DNA from: Nakamurella lactea DSM 19367
Lineage (GTDB): Bacteria > Actinomycetota > Actinomycetes > Mycobacteriales > Nakamurellaceae
DNA length: 64,000 bases
Direction: 5' to 3'
Assembly: GCF_000426645.1 (NCBI RefSeq)
Contig: NZ_AUFT01000011.1
Location: 62,001 to 126,000, forward strand
Of the stretch, positions 26,324 to 34,233 are shown one piece after another; positions within the stretch are counted from its first letter, which is position 1; every line of letters begins with the position of its first letter. The translations under genes were made by a program, and so were the position numbers. Below the pieces are notes generated by a model. The model was given only the letters and a program-made list of their open reading frames with translations, was not told the DNA's origin and made no database searches.

Positions 26324-27086
26324 CCGGCCCGCCGTGCGGGATCCGGTTGACGACCGGTAGGCCTGCAGCCCACAACCGCACGCCTTGCAGTCGAATCCAC
26401 ACGCTGGTCAGCATCGTCATCGCCGGCCGCCGAGCCACCGCCCGCAGCAGGCTCGCCGTACTCGCCGGACGCCGGGTGCCCGCCAGCGTGGCGGTAAAGA
26501 CCGTCGCACCGCCCTGACGCAGCGCGATCGTGATGGACAGCCGCTCCCCCGGCGGGGAGAAGCGCATCAGATAGCGGCCGTCAACGGTCAGGAACGGGGA
26601 GACGTAGAACTGCTTGTCCTGTTGCACCCGCCCGGCCGGATCGGGATGCAACAGGTAGACATGGCGCTCCCGATAGGTGTTGTGGACCTCGGCGAGAATG
26701 CAGGCCAGCTCACCGGTCTCGGCATAACACCAGTGGACGCTGATCGGGTTGAAGGCGTGCCCGAAGCTGCGGGCGTTGGCCAGCATCAGCACTCGGCCGC
26801 CGGTCAGGTCGATGCCGTTGCCGGCCAGAAAGGCCGTCACGTTTTCCTTGATGCTGCGGCCAGGATCGCCCAGGTGGTCGCGGGACTCGAACCGGGCCAG
26901 CGGACGCTGCCACAGCGGCAGCCGGGGAAGCTCGTCGAGATCGACCAGCCAGTAATAGACGCGGTAGGAGAACGCACGCCTGGATGGCACTGTCCGTACG
27001 TGACCCAACTCCGCTTGGTACAACCACGGCGGCCCGCCGCCGGCGGCCAACGCGACGCCTCCGCCCACGCTTCGTGCTTCTGCCAT
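26313..27086 (-). CDS. DUF1365 family protein
   Basis: 257 residues with the family landmarks YQAELGHVRTVPSRRAFSYR near the N-terminus, ARSFGHAFNPISVHWCYAET and the C-terminal VWIRLQGVRLWAAGLPV. A good ribosome site (AAGGAGG) precedes ATG 27086. DUF1365 proteins are co-inherited with cyclopropane-fatty-acid synthase, an FAD oxidoreductase and DUF1295 in many bacteria, including the mycobacterial sigK locus, and are thought to help modify lipid acyl chains. Here the gene is separated from those partners by a tspO relic and a CHRD-like gene. Confidence 0.85.
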   Translation of the reverse strand: MAEARSVGGGVALAAGGGPPWLYQAELGHVRTVPSRRAFSYRVYYWLVDLDELPRLPLWQRPLARFESRDHLGDPGRSIKENVTAFLAGNGIDLTGGRVLMLANARSFGHAFNPISVHWCYAETGELACILAEVHNTYRERHVYLLHPDPAGRVQQDKQFYVSPFLTVDGRYLMRFSPPGERLSITIALRQGGATVFTATLAGTRRPASTASLLRAVARRPAMTMLTSVWIRLQGVRLWAAGLPVVNRIPHGGPDDP

Positions 27087-27134
27087 CTTCCTCCTTGCCG
27101 TGAGTGGTTCGGAGCACTCGACCGGCCGGACTGG

Positions 27135-27383
27135 TCACCAACGATGCAATGGGGCACACGCGCATCGGTTCGGGTTCCGGCGGGCAATGTCAGTGTTGAG
27201 GACCAATGCGACTCCACCCCACACCGCATACGGCACCAGCGTGTCCGCGGCACCGCCGAGCAGTCTGTACAACACCGTCCACACCGGGCGAAGGCCGAAC
27301 GGGGCGGCTGCCACTCGGGCTTGCACAGGGATCGATACAGGACGAGTACGGGGTGTCGGCCACCCGCCGACAGTGGAAGTCAC
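27135..27383 (-). pseudogene. TspO/MBR family remnant with internal deletion
   Basis: On the minus strand codons around 27302-27168 read PFGLRPVWTVLYRLLGGAAD joined directly to TLVPYAVWGGVALVLN and TDIARRN. The first part matches the FGPVWTxLYxLMG loop and helix of TspO, the second the C-terminal helix with its VPYxxWxxxAxxLN signature; the roughly 70 residues normally between them are missing. The N-terminal part is also degraded. TspO is a membrane tryptophan-rich sensory protein binding porphyrins and lipids. The fragment cannot make a full TspO. Confidence 0.55.
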
Positions 27384-27751
27384 GGCGACCGCGAAAGGCC
27401 CTCAAGGCAACTTGCCGATGCATCGATACCTCCTGATCTTCATGTGCAGAGCGCGAAAGGCCTTGGCCGGCATATGCCCTCGCCGGTCCTGGTCGGCTCC
27501 CCGGAGGATTCGGACGAGCTGATCCCCGATCCCGGCGCGGGCGCGCGGGCGTTGATCGCCGCGCGCTGACCGTACTGAGGATGCCGGTGCGCATCCAGGC
27601 TCTCAACCGGGTCGGCCGTTCCATCAGTTGGGATCTGATGCTGCAGGCACAGCGAGGTAGCCCGGGACACCGGACACCTTGTCCCACGTCCCGGGCCACC
27701 TCTGGTGAACCGCTACCTATCTGGCTGCCCGGCGGAGCCGGACATCAGCTC
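27384..27751. other. Gene-free stretch
   Basis: About 370 bp between the tspO relic and the CHRD-like gene. A short plus-strand frame beginning MHRYLLIFM has no ribosome site and no continuing domain. No promoter or hairpin stands out. Confidence 0.4.
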
Positions 27752-28624
27752 TCAGTTCTCGCTGGTCCGCCGGCGACGCAGCGCCACCGCACCCGCACCC
27801 GCGGCTGCCACCAGCGCGAGGCCACCCAGCGCGTACTCCATGGTGTTGCCGTCCGAGGCCGCCATCGAGCCGCCGCCGGTGTTCGCCCCGCCCGAGGGCA
27901 TGGCCGACATCTGCGAGGCCTGCAACGGTCCGCACAGCGCCGGCGCGGTCCCGATCAGTGCAAGCTTCTTGTCCGCTCCCGGCAGGGTCACATTCAGCGA
28001 GTTCGGCGTGCTCAGCGAGGCCTTCGGCGCCGTCGCCGGGTTCAGGCCGTGCACCACGACCACGGCCGTACCGGCCTTGATCGATGCGATGGTGTCGGCG
28101 TTCATGGTGAACGTCCGCTTGTAGGTGAAGCTGCCACCCCCGGGAGCGACTGTCACATCGGTCGCCGTCGAGGTGTCGGTGGCACCCTTGGTCGAGAACG
28201 TGGTGCCGATCATGCCGTACGCATCATGGCCCTCGACGGTGCTGATCACCCCATCACCGTTGGCGTCGGCCGACGCGGTCGGACAGGTGCCCTGGCCGGC
28301 GATGTGGATGTGGTTCACGTGCGGGAACGGCGCCCCTGCGAACCCGGCCGGGATCCCCAGCGCGGCAAGCGTCTTGGTGTCGGTCGGGAGCTTGTCGGCC
28401 AGGCCGGTCACCGTTTCGGTGACGGTCGCCTGGTCACCGTCGAGGGTCAGCATGACGGTGCCGGAGGCCGCACCGTCCGGGGTGTTCAGCGGCACCGCCG
28501 CCAGGGTGGCCTGGTAGCTGGCCGGCTCGGCTGCGGCGCTGGCCGGTGCGGTCAACGCCAATCCGGTCAGCGCTGCGATCCCGGCGGCCGCGAATGGCAC
28601 CGCAAATCGACTGATCTTGGACAT
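27752..28624 (-). CDS. Exported CHRD-like surface protein with C-terminal anchor
   Basis: 290 residues. A signal peptide (FAAAGIAALTGLALTAPASA) starts the protein. The mature part holds a CHRD-like/superoxide-dismutase-like fold with FPHVNHIHIAGQG, an EF-hand-like loop DANGDGVIS probably binding calcium, and AVVVVHGLNP. The C-terminus has a hydrophobic helix (YALGGLALVAAAGAGAVAL) followed by RRRR, shaped like a sortase sorting signal, but no LPxTG precedes it; MPSGG is the nearest candidate. A class F sortase lies 5.6 kb away in the same locus. A SigK-like promoter lies about 100 bp upstream (28725-28752). Confidence 0.75.
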   Translation of the reverse strand: MSKISRFAVPFAAAGIAALTGLALTAPASAAAEPASYQATLAAVPLNTPDGAASGTVMLTLDGDQATVTETVTGLADKLPTDTKTLAALGIPAGFAGAPFPHVNHIHIAGQGTCPTASADANGDGVISTVEGHDAYGMIGTTFSTKGATDTSTATDVTVAPGGGSFTYKRTFTMNADTIASIKAGTAVVVVHGLNPATAPKASLSTPNSLNVTLPGADKKLALIGTAPALCGPLQASQMSAMPSGGANTGGGSMAASDGNTMEYALGGLALVAAAGAGAVALRRRRTSEN

Positions 28625-28724
28625 GAGATGAATCCCTTCCATCGATGCGGCCGAGACGCTGTGCCCCAACCGGAGCGCGCTCGCCGGGCGTTCGCGCCGG
28701 CGAGCGCATCTGCACTCAAGTAGC

Positions 28725-28752
28725 CATCCGGGTCCGTTCGGCCCGCGGATGG
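28725..28752 (-). promoter_or_regulatory. SigK-like promoter of the CHRD-like gene, also palindromic
   Basis: On the minus strand CCATCC is followed after 16 bases by CGGATG. Because CCATCCG (28724-28730) and CGGATGG (28746-28752) are inverted copies, the same pattern reads on the plus strand, and the element could also fold as a hairpin ending the upstream FAD oxidoreductase transcript. It shares the -35 and spacing with four other sites in the locus. Confidence 0.5.
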
Positions 28753-28815
28753 GTCCGACAACCAAATTTCTGGTCGGGATCGGTTCGCCGTTTCGCTCAC
28801 GACCCTCGTGTGTGC

Positions 28816-30120
28816 TCACCAGTTGACTCCGAACGCGGCGGCCGCGGCGACGCCGGACCGACAGCCGTCCTCGTGGAAACCCCATCCGTGGTAGGCGCCG
28901 GCGAAGGCGGTGACCGGGGTGTTCAGCTCGGGCAGACGTGCCCGAGCGCCGGCCGAGGGCACGTCATACACCGGGTGCCGGTATTCCATCCGGGCGATCA
29001 CCGAAACGGGATCGATCCGGTCGGCGGCATTCAACGTCACCAGGAACTGCCGCTCGCCCGGCAGCCCCTGCAGCCGGTTCATCCAATAGGTGACCACCGG
29101 GCCGTCCGCCGGATCGCCGTGGGACGGAACCAGATAGTTCCAGGATGCGCGGGCACCGCGGGCGCGGGGTAGCAGCGACGAGTCGGTGTGCAGCACGGTG
29201 TGGTTGGTCGAGTAGCCGAGCGCCCCGAGCACCTGATGCTCGGCGGCGGTGGGGTCGGCGAGCAACGACAGCGCCTGGTCGGCGTGAGTGGCCAGCACCA
29301 CCTTGTCGAAGTCGGTCACGGTGCCGGTGCCGTCCGTGACCGATGCGGCCCGCTCGCGACGTTGGACCGCGGTGACCTTGTGGCCGCGCCGCACGTCCGC
29401 GAGTTGCGCCGCCAAGGCGTCGACGTAGCGTCCGGAACCGCCGGGGATCGTGTACCACTGCGGCGAGTGGCCGATGCTGAGCATCCCGTGGTGGTCCAGG
29501 AATCGGAACAGGAACCGCGCCGGGTATTCCGTTGCCTTGCCGGACCCGCACGACCAGACGCACGCCACAACGGGAACGGCGTACAGCTCGCAAAATTCGG
29601 CGGAGAAGTGTTGCCGGGCCAGGAATTCGCCGTAGCTGGTGTCGTCGCCTTCGTCGGCGTCACACAGGAACTGGGTAGCACTGCGGTGAAAGCGCCGCAC
29701 CTGGGCGAGCAGGCAGAGGAATCGCCGAGACAGCAGCTGCTGCGGCTGCGCGGCGAGGCCGCGAATGCCGCGACCGCCGGCGTACTCCAACCCGCTCGCC
29801 TCGTGCCGGATGCTCATACTCATCTCGGCCCTGCGCACCGGCACGTCCAGTTCGCCGAGCAACCGGCGCAGCAGCGGATAGGTCCGGTCGTTGTGCACGA
29901 TGAACCCCGAGTCCACCGCCAGCGGCTTTCCGTTGTCGTCAACCGTGCGGTGGGTGTGCGCGTGCCCGCCGAGCCGATCGTCCGCTTCGAACAGCACCAC
30001 CCGGTGCGTCTTTCGCAGCAGGTAGGCGGCCGTCAGCCCGGAGATGCCGGAGCCGACGACCGCCACTGACGGCCGGACCGACGGCGGCATCGGACGCTCG
30101 GACACCACGACGGCGCTCAC
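28816..30120 (-). CDS. FAD-dependent oxidoreductase (flavin amine-oxidase type)
   Basis: 434 residues from GTG 30120, which overlaps the stop of DUF1295 by 4 bp (GTGA). The N-terminal FAD motif VAVVGSGISGLTAAYLL is followed by FEADDRLGGHAHT, and the C-terminus by FAGAYHGWGFHEDG, the pattern of the NAD/FAD protein that accompanies cyclopropane synthase. In mycobacteria the orthologous gene lies next to sigK. The likely role is desaturation or oxidation of lipid acyl chains, or supply of a modified-lipid precursor; the exact reaction is not established. Confidence 0.88.
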   Translation of the reverse strand: MSAVVVSERPMPPSVRPSVAVVGSGISGLTAAYLLRKTHRVVLFEADDRLGGHAHTHRTVDDNGKPLAVDSGFIVHNDRTYPLLRRLLGELDVPVRRAEMSMSIRHEASGLEYAGGRGIRGLAAQPQQLLSRRFLCLLAQVRRFHRSATQFLCDADEGDDTSYGEFLARQHFSAEFCELYAVPVVACVWSCGSGKATEYPARFLFRFLDHHGMLSIGHSPQWYTIPGGSGRYVDALAAQLADVRRGHKVTAVQRRERAASVTDGTGTVTDFDKVVLATHADQALSLLADPTAAEHQVLGALGYSTNHTVLHTDSSLLPRARGARASWNYLVPSHGDPADGPVVTYWMNRLQGLPGERQFLVTLNAADRIDPVSVIARMEYRHPVYDVPSAGARARLPELNTPVTAFAGAYHGWGFHEDGCRSGVAAAAAFGVNW

Positions 30121-30899
30121 GCCAACCTCTTGGGCGGCAACGGCACGAAGCCCGAGGTGGACCGCACGTACTCGGCGTAGCCGGGCCGGGACTCGTGCAT
30201 TCGCTGTTCGGTCAGGGCCTTGCCGGTCTTGGCCACCAGCAGGTAGGTCATCAGCAGCGGCGACACCACCGTCAGCAGGCCCGGCCACGCCCAGGCGACC
30301 GTCAGGAACAGTCCCCACCACGCGCAGGCGTCACCGAAGTAGTTGGGGTGACGGGTGTATCGCCAGAGCCCGGAACGCAGAATCCGGTCGGGATCGGTGC
30401 GCTGCGCCTGGAAGGCGGCCAGCTGCCGATCGCCGACCGATTCGAAGATCAGGCCAATAGCCCAGACTGCGACGCCGATGGCCACCACCACGACCACCGG
30501 ATCCGTCAGCAGCATCGCCGCCTGCACCGGCAACGACACCACCCACATCACCACGCCCTGCGGCAGGTGGACCCGCCGAACAACGCCCATTGCACCGGCG
30601 TCGGACAACATCCGTACGTATCGCGGGTCCTCCGCGCGCCCGCGGTTCCGCCGGCCGATGTGCACGCCGAGACGAAGGCCCCAGACGGTCACCATGGCGG
30701 CCACCGTCCAGCGCAGCCAGGTTGTTCCGTGCCCGGACGCCAACAGCATTGCGACCCAGGCCACGACCGCGAACCCCGGCCCCCACACGACATCGATCAC
30801 CGAGTACCTCCCGGTGCTCCGGCCGGCGAGGAAGGTGGCGGCCATCAGCACCACAACCGCGGCCGCGGTACCCGCCAGGCAGAACAGCACGGTGGTCAT
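30117..30899 (-). CDS. DUF1295 membrane protein (steroid 5-alpha-reductase-like fold)
   Basis: 260 residues with six or seven membrane helices and the family signature LWRYTRHPNYFGDACAWWG near residue 190, then EQRMHESRPGYAEYVRSTSG. The fold is that of isoprenylcysteine methyltransferases and steroid reductases, which act on lipid substrates within the membrane. It overlaps the cyclopropane-synthase gene and the FAD oxidoreductase gene by 4 bp each, so the three proteins are made together. Confidence 0.88.
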   Translation of the reverse strand: MTTVLFCLAGTAAAVVVLMAATFLAGRSTGRYSVIDVVWGPGFAVVAWVAMLLASGHGTTWLRWTVAAMVTVWGLRLGVHIGRRNRGRAEDPRYVRMLSDAGAMGVVRRVHLPQGVVMWVVSLPVQAAMLLTDPVVVVVAIGVAVWAIGLIFESVGDRQLAAFQAQRTDPDRILRSGLWRYTRHPNYFGDACAWWGLFLTVAWAWPGLLTVVSPLLMTYLLVAKTGKALTEQRMHESRPGYAEYVRSTSGFVPLPPKRLA

Positions 30900-32224
30900 C
30901 GGGTTCTCCGGCCGGCCGGGACGACGGCACGGTCCAAGGGCTGCCGGTCGGGTCGGGCAGCGACGATCTGGTCGACGCCCATCCGGCCGTCGGCGAACGC
31001 GAGGGCGCTGCCGGCGAGGTAGAGCCGCCAGATCCGGGCGAACTGCTCGCCGGCCAACTGGACCGCACGGTCCCAGCGCTGTTCCAGATTCGCGCGCCAG
31101 GCGTCGATGGTCGGCGGGTAGTGCTCCCGCAGGGCCTGCACGTCGCGGATCTCCAACCCGGCGCCGGTGAGGTGACCGACGGTGACGGCGAGGGGTTTCA
31201 TGTGCATGTCCGGCGCGATGTAGGTCTGGATGAACCGCCCGCCGCCGGGTGCGTCCGCGCCGCGGGACATCTGCTGCACCAACACCGTTCCAGCCGGCCG
31301 GAGCTGATCGTGCAGCAGTCGGGCGAACTGCGGGTACTCGCGGTCACCGACGTGTTCGCCCATCTCGATCGCGGCCACCGCATCGAATTTGGTGCTGCCA
31401 TCAGCGGCGAGCGAGGAGTCCAGGTCGCGGTAATCGGCGAGGACGACCTTCACCGTTTCGTCGAGTCCGGCAGCAGTGATGCGGTCGCGGACGAACTCGT
31501 ACTGCGCGCGGGACAGCGTCAGGCCGGTCGCCCTGACCCCGAACCGTTGCGCGGCATGCAGCAGCAGCGAGCCCCACCCGCATCCGACGTCGAGCAGCGA
31601 CGACCCGGCGGTCAACCCCAGCTTCCGGCAGATGAGATCCAATTTGGCCTGCTGGGCATCGGCCAGCGCACCGGCGCCGTCGGGGTAGTACCCGCACGAG
31701 TAGGCCATGGTGTCGTCCAGCAGCAGCCGGTAGAACTCGTTCCCGGCGTCGTAGTGATGCGCGATGGCGGCCCGATCCCGCGCCCGCTCATGGCGTTTGC
31801 CGGTCAGCGAGGCCGCTTCAGCCGGTGGTTCCGGCCGGCGGCCGAAGGCGCCGAGCCGGGCGCCATCGGCGAGCAACATCGGCCACTGCCGTAGTGGCGG
31901 GCGATCGGCACTCCGGCCGGACGGACGCAATGCTGCCAGCGCCGCGCCGAGGTCGCCGACCACGTCCACTTCTCCGCAGATGTAGGCGTCGGCAAGGCCG
32001 AGTTCACCTCGATCCCACAGCATCCGCCGCAGGGCACGCCGATCGCGCACCACGATGACCGGGGCTTCCCCGACCGCGGCTCCGCCCTGGCACCCGGGCG
32101 ATGGACGGATGACAGTACTGCCGTCCCACGCGGTGATGCCCAGCGGCAACGGCTGCCCGAGTACCGTCGCGGCGACCCGGTCCAGACGCTCCGCGACGGT
32201 TGATCTCCCCACAGGTGATCTCAT
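30896..32224 (-). CDS. Cyclopropane-fatty-acyl-phospholipid synthase family methyltransferase
   Basis: 442 residues. An N-terminal lipid-binding-like domain (LGLADAYICGEVDVVGDL) precedes the SAM-dependent methyltransferase with YDAGNEFYRLLLD, the SAM motif LLDVGCGWGSLLLHAA, LSRAQYEF and AIEMGEHVG, and the late YIAPDMHMKP segment. It methylates or cyclopropanates unsaturated acyl chains of membrane phospholipids. It is first in a coupled operon with DUF1295 and the FAD protein, in the same arrangement as the mycobacterial sigK locus (ufaA1-like gene). A SigK-like promoter lies about 110 bp upstream. Confidence 0.9.
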   Translation of the reverse strand: MRSPVGRSTVAERLDRVAATVLGQPLPLGITAWDGSTVIRPSPGCQGGAAVGEAPVIVVRDRRALRRMLWDRGELGLADAYICGEVDVVGDLGAALAALRPSGRSADRPPLRQWPMLLADGARLGAFGRRPEPPAEAASLTGKRHERARDRAAIAHHYDAGNEFYRLLLDDTMAYSCGYYPDGAGALADAQQAKLDLICRKLGLTAGSSLLDVGCGWGSLLLHAAQRFGVRATGLTLSRAQYEFVRDRITAAGLDETVKVVLADYRDLDSSLAADGSTKFDAVAAIEMGEHVGDREYPQFARLLHDQLRPAGTVLVQQMSRGADAPGGGRFIQTYIAPDMHMKPLAVTVGHLTGAGLEIRDVQALREHYPPTIDAWRANLEQRWDRAVQLAGEQFARIWRLYLAGSALAFADGRMGVDQIVAARPDRQPLDRAVVPAGRRTR

Positions 32225-32334
32225 CGCGGTGCCCCGTGCTGGATCGATGTCTGCCGCGTCATCATGGTCCCTCCGGTCCGGTACCTCGCCACATCGCCGC
32301 CCAAGTCAGCAGAACAATTGCGCAGTACCAACGA

Positions 32335-32362
32335 GATCCGAAGGCCAAGCCCCCGCGGATGG
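32335..32362 (-). promoter_or_regulatory. SigK-like promoter of the cyclopropane-synthase operon
   Basis: Minus-strand CCATCC (32362-32357), 16-base spacer, CGGATC (32340-32335). The spacing and both hexamers match the site before the sortase gene exactly. The predicted transcript would have a leader of about 105 bases before the synthase start. Confidence 0.55.
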
Positions 32363-32461
32363 GTCGACCACGAGCACTTACTTGCGGTAGCCGCGCCCGG
32401 CCGCACGAGGCAGCCGGGGTCGCTGCTGGCGCACACCTGTCCTGCCGATCCGAGCAGCCGG

Positions 32462-33199
32462 TCAGCCGGTGAGCGGCACCACCCAGATCGGATCAGTGGT
32501 CGGCGTCCGGGAACCACCGCTCGGTTCGACCGAAACCCCGACCGCGGTATCGGCGGCGGCGACCGGCACCACCACGCTGGACGGAGTCGCCGAAGCGGAA
32601 ACCAACCCCGCGGAGACGGCGTCGTCACCGGCCATCACCCACAACTGATAGTCGTTGCCGGCTGCCAGCTTCGGCATCTTCGGGGTGGTCACCACCGCTG
32701 CATGACAGGACGGCGCGTACCGCACCGATCCGCCCGCGCCGACGTCCGGCGCGATCACCCGGGCATCGGCGGCCCGCTGGACGCAGACCTCGGCGGTCGG
32801 CGGCCCGCTGGTTCCTTGGGATGCGACGACGACTCCGCCCGCGATCAGCGCCACCGCGATGATCACGGCGGCCAGCAGCGTTGGCGGTCGGCGATACCAA
32901 CGCGGCCGGTCGACTCGCTCCGCGCGACCGGGGGGTTCACTGCTCGCGGGATCGGGCTCGGCCGCGGGCGGCGGCGCCTGCGGAGTGATGGCGATCAACC
33001 TCATCAACGACACGTGCAGCGATGGTGGCGGCTCAACAGCGACGGCCGAACCCAGCAGCGCGACCGTTTCGGTGAACTCGCCGTACTCAGTCGCACAGGA
33101 GGGGCAAGTGTCCAAGTGTCGATCGAACGCTGCCGCCTCGGCGGGCAGCAACGCATCCAGCGCCCGGGCACCGGTGTCGACATGCAATTGCGCGTTCAT
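32462..33199 (-). CDS. rskA: Anti-sigma-K factor (RskA-like)
   Basis: 245 residues. The cytoplasmic N-terminus holds a zinc-type anti-sigma domain with H-x3-C-x2-C (HLDTCPSC, about residues 28-35), then one membrane helix (TLLAAVIIAVALIAGGVVVA, about 108-127) and an extracytoplasmic RskA-type domain with YQLWVMAGDD. The start overlaps the sigK stop by 4 bp. It should hold SigK at the membrane and release it when the outer domain is cleaved. Identity rests on the pairing with a SigK-like sigma factor and on the C-terminal domain. Confidence 0.88.
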   Translation of the reverse strand: MNAQLHVDTGARALDALLPAEAAAFDRHLDTCPSCATEYGEFTETVALLGSAVAVEPPPSLHVSLMRLIAITPQAPPPAAEPDPASSEPPGRAERVDRPRWYRRPPTLLAAVIIAVALIAGGVVVASQGTSGPPTAEVCVQRAADARVIAPDVGAGGSVRYAPSCHAAVVTTPKMPKLAAGNDYQLWVMAGDDAVSAGLVSASATPSSVVVPVAAADTAVGVSVEPSGGSRTPTTDPIWVVPLTG

Positions 33200-33810
33200 C
33201 GGGCCACCTTCAGACAGTCGCGCAGACGGATCAGGCCGTCCCGCATCCGGGTCTTCACCGTCGGCAGCGGGGTTTCCAGCAGGTGCGCCACCTGCGCGTA
33301 GGTATAGCCGTTGTAGTACGCCAGAGTCACCGACTCCCGCTGGATATCCGTCAAGGTCAGCAGACACCGGCGCACGGCCCGGCGTTCCCATCGGTGCTCG
33401 ACGGCTTCAACGACGGTGTCGGATTCCCTGGATGCCGTCGAAGCGGCGACCTTCGCTTCCCGATCGGCCGACGCCTGGGTCGAGCGAACTCTGTCCACGG
33501 CGCGGGAATGGGTCACCGACATCACCCAGCCGGCCGCCGATCCCTTACTCCGGTCGAAATAGCCGGCCCGCCGCCAGATCTCCAGGAACACCTCCTGTGC
33601 CACCTCCTCGGCCAGGCCGGGATCACGCACCACGCGGCGGCACAGTCCAAAGACCCGGGCACCGAACTGTCGGTAGAACGACTCGAACGCTTCGGTGTGT
33701 CCCTGCGCGATCCGCCGCAGCAGCTCGGCCGCATCATCCTCGGATCCCGGTGCATCACCCGGGCCGCGGCCCGGATCGTCAGGAACTGCAGACAACGACC
33801 GTCCCACCAT
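33196..33810 (-). CDS. sigK: ECF RNA polymerase sigma factor SigK
   Basis: 204 residues. Region 2 is YRQFGARVFGLCRRVV to EEVAQEVFLEIWRRAG and WVMSVTHSRAVDRVRS; region 4 is RRCLLTLTDIQRESVTLAYY followed by YAQVAHLLETPLPTVKTRMR. This is the SigK/SigL/SigM-like ECF group paired with RskA anti-sigma factors. The neighbourhood (RskA, cyclopropane synthase, DUF1295, FAD protein, DUF1365, fasciclin) is the one known for SigK of mycobacteria, which drives surface antigens MPT70 and MPT83. A promoter with a SigK-like pattern lies 42 bp upstream, suggesting self-activation. Confidence 0.9.
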   Translation of the reverse strand: MVGRSLSAVPDDPGRGPGDAPGSEDDAAELLRRIAQGHTEAFESFYRQFGARVFGLCRRVVRDPGLAEEVAQEVFLEIWRRAGYFDRSKGSAAGWVMSVTHSRAVDRVRSTQASADREAKVAASTASRESDTVVEAVEHRWERRAVRRCLLTLTDIQRESVTLAYYNGYTYAQVAHLLETPLPTVKTRMRDGLIRLRDCLKVAR

Positions 33811-33851
33811 CGCGCACCTCCCTCATCCCGCCGAACAACTGGTCACACCGG

Positions 33852-33879
33852 TATTCGATGCAGCCGACCACCCGGATTG
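33852..33879 (-). promoter_or_regulatory. Candidate self-activated sigK promoter
   Basis: Minus-strand CAATCC, 16-base spacer, CGAATA, ending 42 bp before the sigK start. The -35 differs by one base from CCATCC used at the other four sites, the spacer is identical, and the -10 has the CGAAT form I recall for mycobacterial SigK promoters. Confidence 0.5.
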
Positions 33880-33980
33880 GTCCCGACCCGGCCATCCAGG
33901 GCAGTGTTCGGGAACCGCCTCCATCATCTCGGACCGTGTCGTCACGCCAGTTCGACCGCCGGTGGGCGTCCGACGGGAGA

Positions 33981-34221
33981 GATCCGCGAAGCGCAGCACC
34001 CCGACCATCGGGTGCGAGTCGCCGGAGATGACCCGGTAGCTCTGGGGGTGGGTACCGGCGCCCAGTCCGGACGACAGCCGGGTGGCGATCTTGGTTCCGT
34101 CGCCGTTCGGGTGGAACGCAGTCTCGGTGTCGACGCGCGTCGGGATGAGCCATTGCACCGTCGGCATCGGATGCGATGATGCCAGATATTCGTTGCCGGC
34201 CGACCGCCGGAATGCCCACAT
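33981..34221 (-). pseudogene. CopC-domain remnant
   Basis: From about 34221 the minus strand reads YLASSHPMP, then VDTETAFHPNGDGTKIATRL and LGAGTHPQSYRVISGDSHP with VGVLRFADL. The last part is the CopC signature (LxxGTYxVxYRVVSxDGHPVxGxxxF), the first resembles its start (SSxPxxG). About 30 residues of the middle are missing and no signal peptide or membrane part follows. CopC is a periplasmic copper-binding domain. This looks like a shrunken relic lying between sigK and the sortase gene. Confidence 0.45.
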
Positions 34222-34233
34222 CGAATACGCAGG

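Noticed and set aside
27417-27521. Short plus-strand frame beginning MHRYLLIFM, resembling the start of a YciI protein
   Set aside because: No ribosome site and no further YciI signature follow; similarity is only a few residues.
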